This document shows positions 39,274 to 47,743 of a DNA stretch of 64,000 nt, piece by piece. Origin of the DNA: Alphaproteobacteria bacterium (GTDB taxonomy: Bacteria; Pseudomonadota; Alphaproteobacteria; Rhizobiales; GCA-2746425); assembly GCA_024743215.1 (NCBI GenBank), contig JANSWZ010000001.1:372001-436000 (forward strand), in the 5' to 3' direction. A model generated the notes under the pieces. It was not told where the DNA came from. It made no database searches and saw only the letters and a program-made list of their open reading frames with translations. Each line of letters starts with the position of its first letter. Positions within the stretch are counted from its first letter, which is position 1. Both the position numbers and the translations under genes were made by a program.

Positions 39274-40155
39274 GTGGCAGTTCGTCCTTCCATTGCTGGT
39301 ATCAATTCGCCGGACGGTTTGCAGTCTGCGCTTGTTGGTGCGCAATATTTAGCGGATGAGGGTTTGTCGACATCGGCCTATCTGGCACTGGCGTTGGGAA
39401 AACCGCTTTTGCTGGAAGGTGCGCCCGGTGTGGGTAAAACGGAAGCCGCCAAAGCAATTGGTGCTGTGTTGGGGCGCACGGTCATTCGCCTGCAGTGCTT
39501 TGAAGGTATTGATGCGGCGGCAGCGCTTTATGAATGGAATTACACCCGGCAGATGCTGGCCATTCGTCAGGCTGGCGATGAATATGTGAATATATATGGC
39601 GATGAATTTCTGTTGGCTCGTCCGATGTTGGAAGCATTGCGGTCACCGGAAAATACAGTCCTGCTGATTGATGAAATCGACCGTTCTGATCATGAATTTG
39701 AAGCGTTTTTGCTGGAGTTCTTGTCTGACTTCCAGATTTCAATTCCGGAAACAGGCACGGTTCGGGCCACTCAGGCTCCTGTAGTCGTGCTGACTTCCAA
39801 CCGCACACGCGATTTGCATGAAGCACTGCGTAGGCGCTGCGTCTATCATTGGATTGATTATCCTGATGCGGCCCTTGAAGCTGAAATCGTCATGACACGT
39901 GCCAGCACTGTGGTGCGTGCCACGGCTGATGCTGTTGTGGCCGCTGTCACACAATTGCGAGCAGAGCCTTTGGCGAAGCCTCCAGGCGTGGCTGAAACCG
40001 TGGAGTGGGCAGAAGCTGCAACATTGTTGCATTCGCAAGGCAATCCTTGGCCGCAGGCGTTTCGCAAGGCCATTGGCGTGGCGCTGAAAGACCATGATGA
40101 TCTGACATATATGCAGCCGCGACTCGATGCGCTGCTTCCATCGGAGGCCGCATAA
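39274..40155 (+). CDS. MoxR-type AAA+ ATPase (CoxD-like)
   Basis: A 293-residue AAA+ ATPase starting at a GTG. Walker A is EGAPGVGKTE near residue 48, Walker B is VLLIDEIDRSD near residue 128, and the sensor segment is VLTSNRTRDLHEALRRRC. It overlaps the next gene, a VWA protein, by one base. MoxR/VWA pairs act as chaperones in metalloenzyme maturation, and CoxD/CoxE do so for the Mo-Cu site of CO dehydrogenase. Here they follow the molybdenum hydroxylase directly and probably mature its active site. Confidence 0.9.
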   Translation: MAVRPSIAGINSPDGLQSALVGAQYLADEGLSTSAYLALALGKPLLLEGAPGVGKTEAAKAIGAVLGRTVIRLQCFEGIDAAAALYEWNYTRQMLAIRQAGDEYVNIYGDEFLLARPMLEALRSPENTVLLIDEIDRSDHEFEAFLLEFLSDFQISIPETGTVRATQAPVVVLTSNRTRDLHEALRRRCVYHWIDYPDAALEAEIVMTRASTVVRATADAVVAAVTQLRAEPLAKPPGVAETVEWAEAATLLHSQGNPWPQAFRKAIGVALKDHDDLTYMQPRLDALLPSEAA

Positions 40156-41255
40156 TGCTTCCGCGCGCCATAGAACCTTTTGTGAATTTTGCCGGGTTGT
40201 TGCGCGCCCATGGTTTTGCTGTGGCTCCGGATCAAACCACTGGGTTTATTGAAGCCATTGGGCTGCTGGGCCCTCGGCATATGAATGATATCCGCCGGGC
40301 GGCATTATCAATGCTGGCAATTCCTCGAGAGCGGGAAACGGAGTTCGATGCGCTGTTCCGGGCTTTTTTCATGGGTCAGACGGTCGCGGCACCCGCCAAT
40401 GCCGGTGACGATGAAGAAGAGGTTGAGGCGTTTGAAGCCAGTGACGGCGAATCCGAGGTGCCTGAAGGAGATGAAATTGAGGATTCCGGTGCTGAGGCGA
40501 CGGCTGCTGAAAGTTTGAGCCAGCGCAGTTTCGGGCCGCGGGACGAAGCTGCTGCCTTGCAGGATTTCGCGCGCCGTGCACCCGGCAGTTTGCCGCGTCG
40601 CTTGTCTTACAGGCGTTCTGCTGCGCGTCACGGAGAACGACTGAATATGCGCAAAGCACTGCGCGAAGCCGTGCAACGCGATGGGGAAGTGTTCACACTG
40701 CCGCAACTGCGCCGAAAGACACGGCAACGGCGATTGTTGCTGCTGATTGATGTTTCAGGCTCGATGAAAGAGCAGACAGACGCAACTTTGCGCTTTGCCC
40801 ACACACTGGCACAGGTGGCGGACCGATTTGAGGCTTTTACACTTGGCACGCGCCTGACGCGCATTACGCAAGCACTTGCGCCGAAAGACAGTCAGGAAGC
40901 TTTGGAACGAACCGGCCGACTGGTTGCCGATTTTGACGGCGGCACACGTATTGGCGATGCGCTTCAGGCGTATTTGGCTGTGCCCAGATTTGCCGGGTTT
41001 GCCCGTGGATCTGCCGTGATCGTGCTGTCTGACGGGTTGGAACGCGGCGAGCCGAATGCGTTGATTGACGCGGTCTGGCGACTGTCACGCATGGCCTGGC
41101 GTTTGGACTGGCTGTCGCCACTTGCCGGAGATGCCGGCTATGTGCCTCAGACAGAAGCTCTGGCCGCTATTCGTCCTTATCTCGACAGTCTGTCTGATGG
41201 CAGTGATACGCAGGCCATCTGTAACCACGTTTTGAACCTTGCGAGGGCTGCATGA
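40155..41255 (+). CDS. VWA-domain protein (CoxE-like) with acidic linker
   Basis: A 366-residue partner of the MoxR ATPase. Residues 1-75 are an N-terminal helical domain. Residues 80-120 are very acidic (DDEEEVEAFEASDGESEVPE region). From about residue 190 a VWA domain follows with the metal motif LLLIDVSGSMKE, then FDGGTRIGDALQAYL and VIVLSDGLERGE. The layout is that of CoxE. It overlaps both neighbours. Role: substrate-recognising partner of the AAA+ ATPase during assembly of the molybdenum enzyme, by analogy. Confidence 0.9.
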   Translation: MLPRAIEPFVNFAGLLRAHGFAVAPDQTTGFIEAIGLLGPRHMNDIRRAALSMLAIPRERETEFDALFRAFFMGQTVAAPANAGDDEEEVEAFEASDGESEVPEGDEIEDSGAEATAAESLSQRSFGPRDEAAALQDFARRAPGSLPRRLSYRRSAARHGERLNMRKALREAVQRDGEVFTLPQLRRKTRQRRLLLLIDVSGSMKEQTDATLRFAHTLAQVADRFEAFTLGTRLTRITQALAPKDSQEALERTGRLVADFDGGTRIGDALQAYLAVPRFAGFARGSAVIVLSDGLERGEPNALIDAVWRLSRMAWRLDWLSPLAGDAGYVPQTEALAAIRPYLDSLSDGSDTQAICNHVLNLARAA

Positions 41256-42127
41256 TCGACGCACATCACCATATCTGGCTGCAGAAGGATCTGCCCTGGT
41301 TGCTGGGACCTGAGCAACCACGTATTTTTGGGCCCTACGCCGACATCAAGCGTGACTATCTGATTGATGAATATCTGAATGACCTTAAAGGGCTTGGCAT
41401 TACCAAATCGGTTTATGTTCAGGCCAATTGGGCACCCAACTGGTTCGAGGACGAGGTGGCCTGGGTTCAATCAGTGGCCGACGTAAGCGGCTGGCCTCAT
41501 GGCATTGTCGGTTATGCGGATTTTATGGTCGATGATGTGCGGCCGCAATTGGATCGCCTGAAGAAATATCCCTTGATGCGCGGTGTGCGCCAGCAACTGC
41601 ACTGGCATGAAAACCCGCTTTACCGCTTTGCTGCGACACCGGATCTGCCGACCAATTCTGTGCTCCAACGCAATATCGCGCATCTTGGTGACTATGGTTG
41701 GACTTTTGATTTGCAGGTGTTTTCCGGTCAAATGGAGGCTGCCGTCGAGCTGGCACATGCGTGCCCGGATGTGACGTTCATTTTGCAGCATGCGGGCATG
41801 CTGGAAGATTCCAGCGTAGATGGCTGGGCTGCATGGCGCAAGGGCATGAAGCGTCTGTCCAAGTGCAAGAATGTGGTGACGAAGCTTTCAGCATTCGGAA
41901 CCTTTATTCATCGCAATGATCCGGAATTCATCGCGGAGATGGTTTCTGAAACTGTGGGGATCTTCGGGGCCAAGCGCTGCATGTTCGGCTCCAACTTTCC
42001 GATTGAGAAATTGTGGACCTCCTATGCGGAGCTGTTTGCAGCCTTTCAGAAAGCAACCTCCGGTCTGCCAAAAGCACAGCAAAAGGCGATTTTTCACGAC
42101 ACCGCAGCGCGGGTCTACCAACTTTGA
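41252..42127 (+). CDS. Amidohydrolase_2-family metal hydrolase
   Basis: A 291-residue TIM-barrel hydrolase (PF04909). The metal motif HxH is at residues 5-7 (IDAHHHIW), a later His is in FILQHAGM near residue 176, and the C-terminal strand reads RCMFGSNFPIEK, where the usual Asp is Asn, as in part of this family. The family includes lactonases and decarboxylases acting on sugar lactones and aromatic acids. It overlaps the VWA gene by four bases (ATGA). In this operon it likely works on a ring-opening or decarboxylation step after hydroxylation. Confidence 0.87.
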   Translation: MIDAHHHIWLQKDLPWLLGPEQPRIFGPYADIKRDYLIDEYLNDLKGLGITKSVYVQANWAPNWFEDEVAWVQSVADVSGWPHGIVGYADFMVDDVRPQLDRLKKYPLMRGVRQQLHWHENPLYRFAATPDLPTNSVLQRNIAHLGDYGWTFDLQVFSGQMEAAVELAHACPDVTFILQHAGMLEDSSVDGWAAWRKGMKRLSKCKNVVTKLSAFGTFIHRNDPEFIAEMVSETVGIFGAKRCMFGSNFPIEKLWTSYAELFAAFQKATSGLPKAQQKAIFHDTAARVYQL

Positions 42128-42185
42128 CGTATCAATTAGCAATCACGGGCCATTGGCCCATCGGACTTAAAAGGGAGAAACACAT

Positions 42186-43034
42186 ATGGCGCTGACAATT
42201 CATGTTCTCGATTATGGAGACATCGAACTGGAGACTTCATTCCTGGTGCTTGGTCATGAATGTGGCCGGGTGCGGCGGGTTCCGGTTTACGGCTTTCTGA
42301 TCCTTGGCGGCGAATATCCAATCGTTGTCGATACCGGGTATCGGGACAATGCGATCATGGAATCGCTGGGAATGCGCGGGCTGCAGTTCCACGACAATAT
42401 GATTGAAAATCAATTGGCCAAACATGGCGTTAAAATGGGCGATGTGCGCTACGTGCTGCACACCCATCTTCATATTGACCATGCAGGCAAGGATGATCTG
42501 TTCCCAATGAACACCACGGTGGTGATCAACCGCAAGGAAATGGAATTCTCTGTTTCTGGCATCATGTTTCCGCAATATCCAAAGCCGGATATTCTGCACC
42601 TTGTAGAGCGGATTTATGAGCCGGAAGCGATGCGGTTCCTTGATCTTGAAATCACGCAGGCTGAGGAAATAATTCCCGGCGTGTGGTGCGAGGCAGCCGG
42701 TGCACACACCGAAGGCTCCATGAATGTGATTGTTGAAACCGCTGAAGGTCTGGCCTGTATCTGCGGTGATGTGATTTATGATTTCAACGACCAGATCGTC
42801 AACCATGTCCACACCAATATGGATATGGAGCCACGGGTAACCGGCAATCATTCCGGCTCGAAGCGGGAAGAGAAGGGCGCTATCAAACGCCTTTTGAACA
42901 ATTATAAATTCCTGCTGCCTGTGCATGATCGTCCAGCCAAAATTGATCGCCAGAAAGTTGTCGGCCGTTTGGGCATGACGGTTCCTGGCCCTCTGGTTGA
43001 AACTGTGCCGAACCGGGACTGGTTCCCCGCGTAA
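42186..43034 (+). CDS. Metallo-beta-lactamase-fold hydrolase (AHL-lactonase-like)
   Basis: A 282-residue MBL-fold enzyme. Zinc ligands are all present: THLHIDHAG near residue 92, His in AHTEGSMNVIV near residue 176, Asp in CGDVIYDF, and the last His in LPVHDRP near residue 245. The spacing resembles N-acyl-homoserine lactonases. No quorum-sensing genes are nearby, so a lactone or cyclic amide intermediate of the operon pathway is the more likely target. The 58-base gap upstream contains AAGGGAGAAAC as ribosome site. Confidence 0.88.
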   Translation: MALTIHVLDYGDIELETSFLVLGHECGRVRRVPVYGFLILGGEYPIVVDTGYRDNAIMESLGMRGLQFHDNMIENQLAKHGVKMGDVRYVLHTHLHIDHAGKDDLFPMNTTVVINRKEMEFSVSGIMFPQYPKPDILHLVERIYEPEAMRFLDLEITQAEEIIPGVWCEAAGAHTEGSMNVIVETAEGLACICGDVIYDFNDQIVNHVHTNMDMEPRVTGNHSGSKREEKGAIKRLLNNYKFLLPVHDRPAKIDRQKVVGRLGMTVPGPLVETVPNRDWFPA

Positions 43035-43054
43035 GGGGCTTGGAGGACAGCATT

Positions 43055-44674
43055 ATGAGCCACACCGCGATTGACCGGAATTTTCACAAGCTCATTGATG
43101 AATATGCGCCTGTTGCCCAACTGGGCACGGGATTTGTATTCACAGAGGGACCGATCTGGCACCCGGTGCAAAACCATCTGCTGTTCTCTGATATGCCGGG
43201 CGATGTCCGGCGCAAATGGACACCGGATGGACGCATTGAAGAAGTCATGCGCCCGTCCAACAAAGCCAATGGCATGACCTATGATGCGGATTTGAATTTG
43301 TTGGCCTGCGAACATGCCACCAGTTCTGTTGCGCGCTTTCTCCCAGATGGAAGGCGGGAGGTTCTGTGTTCCCATTTTGAAGGCAGGGAGCTGAATTCTC
43401 CCAATGACATCTGCGTGCGATCGGATGGCCGTATCTACTTCACAGACCCGACTTATGGGCGGATGGAACATTTTGGCGTGCCACGTTCAACCCAACAGGG
43501 GTTTCAGGGCGTTTACATGCTGGAGCCGGGGCACAATCCGGGCGATGAGCCTGTGCTGGTGTCCGATCGGTATATGTTCAACCAGCCAAATGGTTTGTGT
43601 TTCTCGCCCTGCGAACGGTGGATGTGGGTCAATGATACCGATCAGGCCAATATCCGCATGTTTGACGTTGGTGATGACGGACGATTGACCAATGGGCGGA
43701 TTTTTGCGTCAGGCATACGAGATTCTATGAAGCCGGGTCTGCCAGATGGCATGAAGGCTGATATTGAAGGCAATGTCTGGGTGACAGCGCCGGGTGGTGT
43801 CTGGGTCTATTCATTCCATGGCATGCTGCTCGGTAAGGTGTCTGTTCCTGAAATGGTCGCCAATCTGCATTGGGGTGGTGACAATTGGGACACGCTGTTC
43901 ATGACCTCCAGCACGTCGCTTTACTCGGTGAAAACAAAAGTGCGGTCGCGCAATGAACCTTTCATGAATCCCAATGTTCAAACCGGCGGAGCAACAAACG
44001 TGACATCAGCGCAGCCACAAGCCCAAACGCAACCACAATCACAGTCACAAACACAAATTGGCGGGGCCGGTTTGAAAATCGATCCAAGCAAAGCGGTCTT
44101 GCTTATACAGGATATGCAAAATGACGTCATGATGGATGGCGGCGCATTTGCGGAAACCGGGTCTCCTGAACACGCAAAGCAGCAAAATGTGCTGGCCAAT
44201 TCCGCGCGTCTGGCCGAGGCCTGTCGCGCTGCCGGTGTGCTGGTCATTCATGTGTGGCTTGTATGTGAACCAGGCCATCCGGCAATGGCACGCAACTCAC
44301 CTTTGATGGAAGGCCTGATTGACGGAAATGCCATGGTACGCGGCACATGGGGTGTTCAACCCGCTCCCGGGCTGGAGCAGAAGCCTGGTGATCTGGTCGT
44401 GGAAAAAATGACAATGAGCGCCTGGGAAAGCGGACGACTGGAAAATTACATCAAGGGCGCAGGCCGCAATGTCATCATCAATACCGGTGCCTGGACCAAT
44501 ATGAGCGTTGAGCACACGGCTCGGACCGGCGCTGACAAGGGCTATAAGATTGTTCTGCCGGAAGATGCCTGCTCCACCATGAACGCAGACTGGCACCGGG
44601 TTTCCATTGAATACGCCATGACGAATGTGGCGACTGTCACCAATGTTGATGCGGTGATTGCAGCCCTGAGGTAA
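43055..44674 (+). CDS. SMP-30/gluconolactonase fused to an isochorismatase-like domain with Cys replaced by Ser
   Basis: A 539-residue fusion. Start at 43055 follows TTGGAGGACAG. Residues 1-300 form the six-bladed SMP-30 lactonase fold (FTEGPIWHP, GMTYDADLNLLACEH, LNSPNDICVRSDGRIYFTDPTYG split). Residues 305-341 are a Gln/Pro/Ser/Thr linker. Residues 342-539 are an isochorismatase-type domain. Its Asp353 (LIQDMQND) and Lys451 (VEKMTMSAW) are kept, but the nucleophile position in TNMSVEHTA is Ser484, where Cys is usual. The first half probably opens a lactone. The second may hydrolyse an amide by a changed mechanism or be non-catalytic. Confidence 0.87.
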   Translation: MSHTAIDRNFHKLIDEYAPVAQLGTGFVFTEGPIWHPVQNHLLFSDMPGDVRRKWTPDGRIEEVMRPSNKANGMTYDADLNLLACEHATSSVARFLPDGRREVLCSHFEGRELNSPNDICVRSDGRIYFTDPTYGRMEHFGVPRSTQQGFQGVYMLEPGHNPGDEPVLVSDRYMFNQPNGLCFSPCERWMWVNDTDQANIRMFDVGDDGRLTNGRIFASGIRDSMKPGLPDGMKADIEGNVWVTAPGGVWVYSFHGMLLGKVSVPEMVANLHWGGDNWDTLFMTSSTSLYSVKTKVRSRNEPFMNPNVQTGGATNVTSAQPQAQTQPQSQSQTQIGGAGLKIDPSKAVLLIQDMQNDVMMDGGAFAETGSPEHAKQQNVLANSARLAEACRAAGVLVIHVWLVCEPGHPAMARNSPLMEGLIDGNAMVRGTWGVQPAPGLEQKPGDLVVEKMTMSAWESGRLENYIKGAGRNVIINTGAWTNMSVEHTARTGADKGYKIVLPEDACSTMNADWHRVSIEYAMTNVATVTNVDAVIAALR

Positions 44675-44679
44675 GCGAA

Positions 44680-45735
44680 ATGAAAACCATGAAAGGCCCG
44701 GCAATATTTCTGGCCCAGTTTGCGGGCGACAATGCGCCATTTAACTCGCTGGAAAATATTGTAAAATGGGCTGCTTCCCTTGGTTACAAGGGTGTCCAGA
44801 TACCGACCTTCGACAAACGGCTGTTTGACCTCGACAAAGCAGCCGCCAGTTATGATTACTGCGACGAAGTCATCGGCATATGCCGCGAGGCTGGTGTCGA
44901 GGTGACCGAGTTGTCCACACATCTGCAAGGGCAATTGGTGGCGGTGCATCCTGCCTATGACGCAATGTTTGATGCGTTTGCACCAGAAGAGGTGCGTGGC
45001 AATCCGTCTGCGCGGCAGGCCTGGGCGGTTGATCAGGTGACGAAAGCAGCACGGGTCAGCCAGCGTATGCGACTGGAGGCCAGTGTTTCCTTCACCGGTG
45101 CGCTTGCCTGGCCATTTGTGTATCCCTATCCACAACGGCCCGAAGGATTGGTGGAAGAAGCTTTTTCAGAACTGGGACGGCGCTGGCGCCCCATTCTGGA
45201 TGCCTATGACGCATCCGGTGTGGACCTTTGCTATGAAATTCATCCCAGTGAAGATGTGTTTGATGGAACGACCTTTGAGCGTTTTCTGGAACAGGTCGGC
45301 AATCACAAACGTTGCATGATCAATTACGATCCGAGCCATTTTGTGCTGCAATGCATGGATTATCTCGGCTTCATCGATGTCTATCACGAACGCATTGGTG
45401 CGTTTCATGTCAAGGATGCCGAGTTCAATCCATCCGCCCGCCAAGGTGTCTATTCAGGGTATTCCAACTGGGTAGACAGGGCAGGCAGGTTCCGGTCACT
45501 TGGAGACGGGCAGGTCGACTTTTCCGCGGTGTTTTCAAAGCTTGCCGCTTATGATTACGATCGCTGGGCCGTGCTTGAATGGGAGTGCGCTCTGAAACAC
45601 CCTGAAGATGGTGCTGCAGAAGGCGCGCCCTTTATTCGTGATCACATTATCCGTATCACCGACCATGCTTTTGACGATTTTGCTGGTTCCGGTACGGACC
45701 GGGCGACCAACCGCAAGCTGCTGGGCCTGACTTGA
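44680..45735 (+). CDS. Sugar phosphate isomerase/epimerase-family TIM barrel
   Basis: A 351-residue protein of the xylose isomerase-like TIM-barrel family (PF01261). Metal-site candidates are Glu in LCYEIHPSED near residue 187, Asp in INYDPSHF near residue 219, His and Asp in GAFHVKDAEF near residue 246, and Glu in AVLEWECAL near residue 300. It lies 5 bases after the fusion gene and its TGA overlaps the ATG of the following oxidoreductase. Such pairs with Gfo/Idh/MocA enzymes are common in inositol-like and sugar-derivative pathways. The substrate is not known. Confidence 0.88.
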   Translation: MKTMKGPAIFLAQFAGDNAPFNSLENIVKWAASLGYKGVQIPTFDKRLFDLDKAAASYDYCDEVIGICREAGVEVTELSTHLQGQLVAVHPAYDAMFDAFAPEEVRGNPSARQAWAVDQVTKAARVSQRMRLEASVSFTGALAWPFVYPYPQRPEGLVEEAFSELGRRWRPILDAYDASGVDLCYEIHPSEDVFDGTTFERFLEQVGNHKRCMINYDPSHFVLQCMDYLGFIDVYHERIGAFHVKDAEFNPSARQGVYSGYSNWVDRAGRFRSLGDGQVDFSAVFSKLAAYDYDRWAVLEWECALKHPEDGAAEGAPFIRDHIIRITDHAFDDFAGSGTDRATNRKLLGLT

Positions 45736-46883
45736 TGGAAACCGGAAGCAAACGACCGCGCATACGTTTGGGAATGGTGGGTGGTGGACAGGACGCCTTC
45801 ATTGGCGGCGTTCATCGCATGGCGGCACGGCTGGATGATGAGTTTGAGCTTGTTGCCGGGGCGTTGTCTTCATCGCCCGAGCGCGCTTTAGGGTCGGGGC
45901 AGGCATTGGGGCTTCCGTCTGACCGCATTTATACGGACTATGAGACCATGGCGCGGTCTGAAAACGCCCGGCCTGATGGCATTGACGCTGTTGCAATTGT
46001 AACGCCCAACCACATGCATTTCAAAGTCGCGGAAACATTCCTCAATCTTGGTTTTCACGTCATCTGCGATAAGCCGATGACGCTGAGCTTAACCGAAGCC
46101 CAGCGCTTGCATGACATGGTGAGCCGTTCCAGCCGTGTGTTTGTGTTGACGCATAATTACTCCGGCTACCCCATGGTGCGGCAGGCCCGTGAGATGGTTC
46201 AGAGCGGTGCCATAGGCGATGTCCGTGTTGTGCAGGCTGAATATCCTCAGGGGTGGTTGAGTTCACGTCAGGACAGTAAGCAGGCCGAATGGAGGAGTGA
46301 TCCTGCTCGTGCCGGTGCAGGTGGGTCGATTGGTGATATCGGCACGCATGCCTATCACCTTGCGCAGTTCGTCACCGGGCTGACAGCAGAGGAATTGACA
46401 GCTGATCTTGCCACCTTTGTACCGGGACGCCAGTTGGACGACAACGCCCATATTCTGTTGCGTTACAAGGGCGGCGCGCGCGGTATGATTTGGTCCAGCC
46501 AGGTTGCCATCGGCAAGGAAAACGCATTGCGACTGCGCGTGTTTGGCAGCAGGGGCGGGCTGGAATGGTCTCAGGAAGAGCCAAACATCCTTTGGGTGCA
46601 TGATCTGGGCGCATCCACGCGAAAGATCACCCGTGGTTCACCTGAAGCCGGCGAAGCGGCAAGCCGCGTAACACGCATTCCCGCTGGTCATCCGGAAGGC
46701 TATCTGGAAGGCTTTGCAACGATCTACCGGGAGGCTGCAGAGCTGATCCGCGCCGCTGACGGTGATAGCGTTTCCGATCCGGCAGCGATGGCACCGGACT
46801 CGGCAGATGGTCTTGCCGGGCTGCAATTCATTGATGCGTGTGTGCGCTCAAATCTGCAGGGGTCCAGCTGGGTGCGGATCTGA
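45735..46883 (+). CDS. Gfo/Idh/MocA-family NAD(P)-dependent oxidoreductase
   Basis: A 382-residue dehydrogenase. Residues 8-130 form the nucleotide-binding fold (LGMVGGGQDAFIGGVH, VAIVTPNHMHF), with the catalytic Lys in VICDKPMTLSL near residue 101. The C-terminal substrate domain carries GGSIGDIGTHAYHLAQFV near residue 194. Start at ATG 45735 overlaps the previous stop by one base. It is the last gene of the 22.6-kb operon. Paired with the isomerase-like barrel it suggests that a polyol- or sugar-like part of the substrate is oxidised and rearranged. Confidence 0.9.
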   Translation: METGSKRPRIRLGMVGGGQDAFIGGVHRMAARLDDEFELVAGALSSSPERALGSGQALGLPSDRIYTDYETMARSENARPDGIDAVAIVTPNHMHFKVAETFLNLGFHVICDKPMTLSLTEAQRLHDMVSRSSRVFVLTHNYSGYPMVRQAREMVQSGAIGDVRVVQAEYPQGWLSSRQDSKQAEWRSDPARAGAGGSIGDIGTHAYHLAQFVTGLTAEELTADLATFVPGRQLDDNAHILLRYKGGARGMIWSSQVAIGKENALRLRVFGSRGGLEWSQEEPNILWVHDLGASTRKITRGSPEAGEAASRVTRIPAGHPEGYLEGFATIYREAAELIRAADGDSVSDPAAMAPDSADGLAGLQFIDACVRSNLQGSSWVRI

Positions 46884-47098
46884 GCAATCCGGTCTGTTTT
46901 CGTATCCTGAACATCACTGCACTATCCATCAATCCCGTCATAACCAGCCAATCCAGTTTTGAGTTCGAATTCTGACGCAGAGCAACATGCGTTCTGGTTA
47001 TGGGTGCTTGGCCATATGTTATTGGACAGCATTTGGGTGCGACAATACGCTCCACCGGTTGTTAAAAACAAAATCCCGGATTGGGAGGAATTGCGAAT

Positions 47099-47671
47099 AT
47101 GAAAAATTCTAAGAAAGCCTCTGCATTACTTGTTTCGGTGGGGCTCTTTGCGGCTGTTACTGCAAGCGCTGCGAATGCGGAAACATTTACAGTAACGTCC
47201 TCATCTTTTCCTGATAATGGTTTGATGGACTCCAAATACGCAGGCAAAGGCGGCCCGCGTAATTGTGACGGAGAAAACATATCTCCCCAATTGTCCTGGT
47301 CGAACCCTCCAGAGGGGACAAAAAGCTACGCAATTGTAGTCACTGATGCGGTTGGTCAACATGGGCTTGGTGTTGATCATTGGACGGCCTATGGCATCCC
47401 TGTTTCAACCACTTCAATGCCTGAGGGCGAGGGCAGTGCTCCGTCATCTGCCTTCGTTGGTGGTCTCAACATCACCAAGAAGGACATCTATCTAGGTCCT
47501 TGCCCTGATGTCGGTGATGCGCCCCACCATTATGAATTCATGCTGGTTGCGCTTTCGCTGGAACCGGACGCGTTGGAAGCTGGCTTAACCAGGCTGGAGC
47601 TGTTTGAAGCGATGAAAGATCACAGCATCGCTGCAACGAGTTTTGTTGGTCGCTACGCCCGAAACAAGTAG
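47099..47671 (+). CDS. Secreted PEBP-family protein (YbhB/YbcL-like)
   Basis: A 190-residue protein with a signal peptide (residues 1-28, ending SAANAE). Start at 47099 follows TTGGGAGGAATTGC. It has the phosphatidylethanolamine-binding protein fold: GENISPQLSWSNPPEGTKSYAI (split), DHWTAYGIP, GPCPDVGDAPHHYEFMLVAL (split). Bacterial members bind small anionic ligands and their physiological role is mostly unknown. It lies 215 bases after the large operon with its own likely promoter, and before convergent ABC genes. Confidence 0.85.
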   Translation: MKNSKKASALLVSVGLFAAVTASAANAETFTVTSSSFPDNGLMDSKYAGKGGPRNCDGENISPQLSWSNPPEGTKSYAIVVTDAVGQHGLGVDHWTAYGIPVSTTSMPEGEGSAPSSAFVGGLNITKKDIYLGPCPDVGDAPHHYEFMLVALSLEPDALEAGLTRLELFEAMKDHSIAATSFVGRYARNK

Positions 47672-47681
47672 GCCTCAAACC

Positions 47682-47712
47682 GTGTCCCGCGTTTGACTTT
47701 GCGGGACACTTT
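47682..47712. terminator. Convergent terminator hairpin
   Basis: GTGTCCCGC and GCGGGACAC form a perfect 9-bp stem with a 10-base loop, followed by TTT on the plus strand. It starts 10 bases after the PEBP stop and lies before the end of the leftward permease gene, so it could serve both transcripts. Confidence 0.65.
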
Positions 47713-47743
47713 AGAAGAGTTGTATTGGCCTGTTCGGCAGGAT

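Noticed and set aside
42186-43034. Quorum-quenching acyl-homoserine lactonase
   Set aside because: The zinc motif fits, but there is no luxI/luxR gene and the gene lies deep in a catabolic operon.
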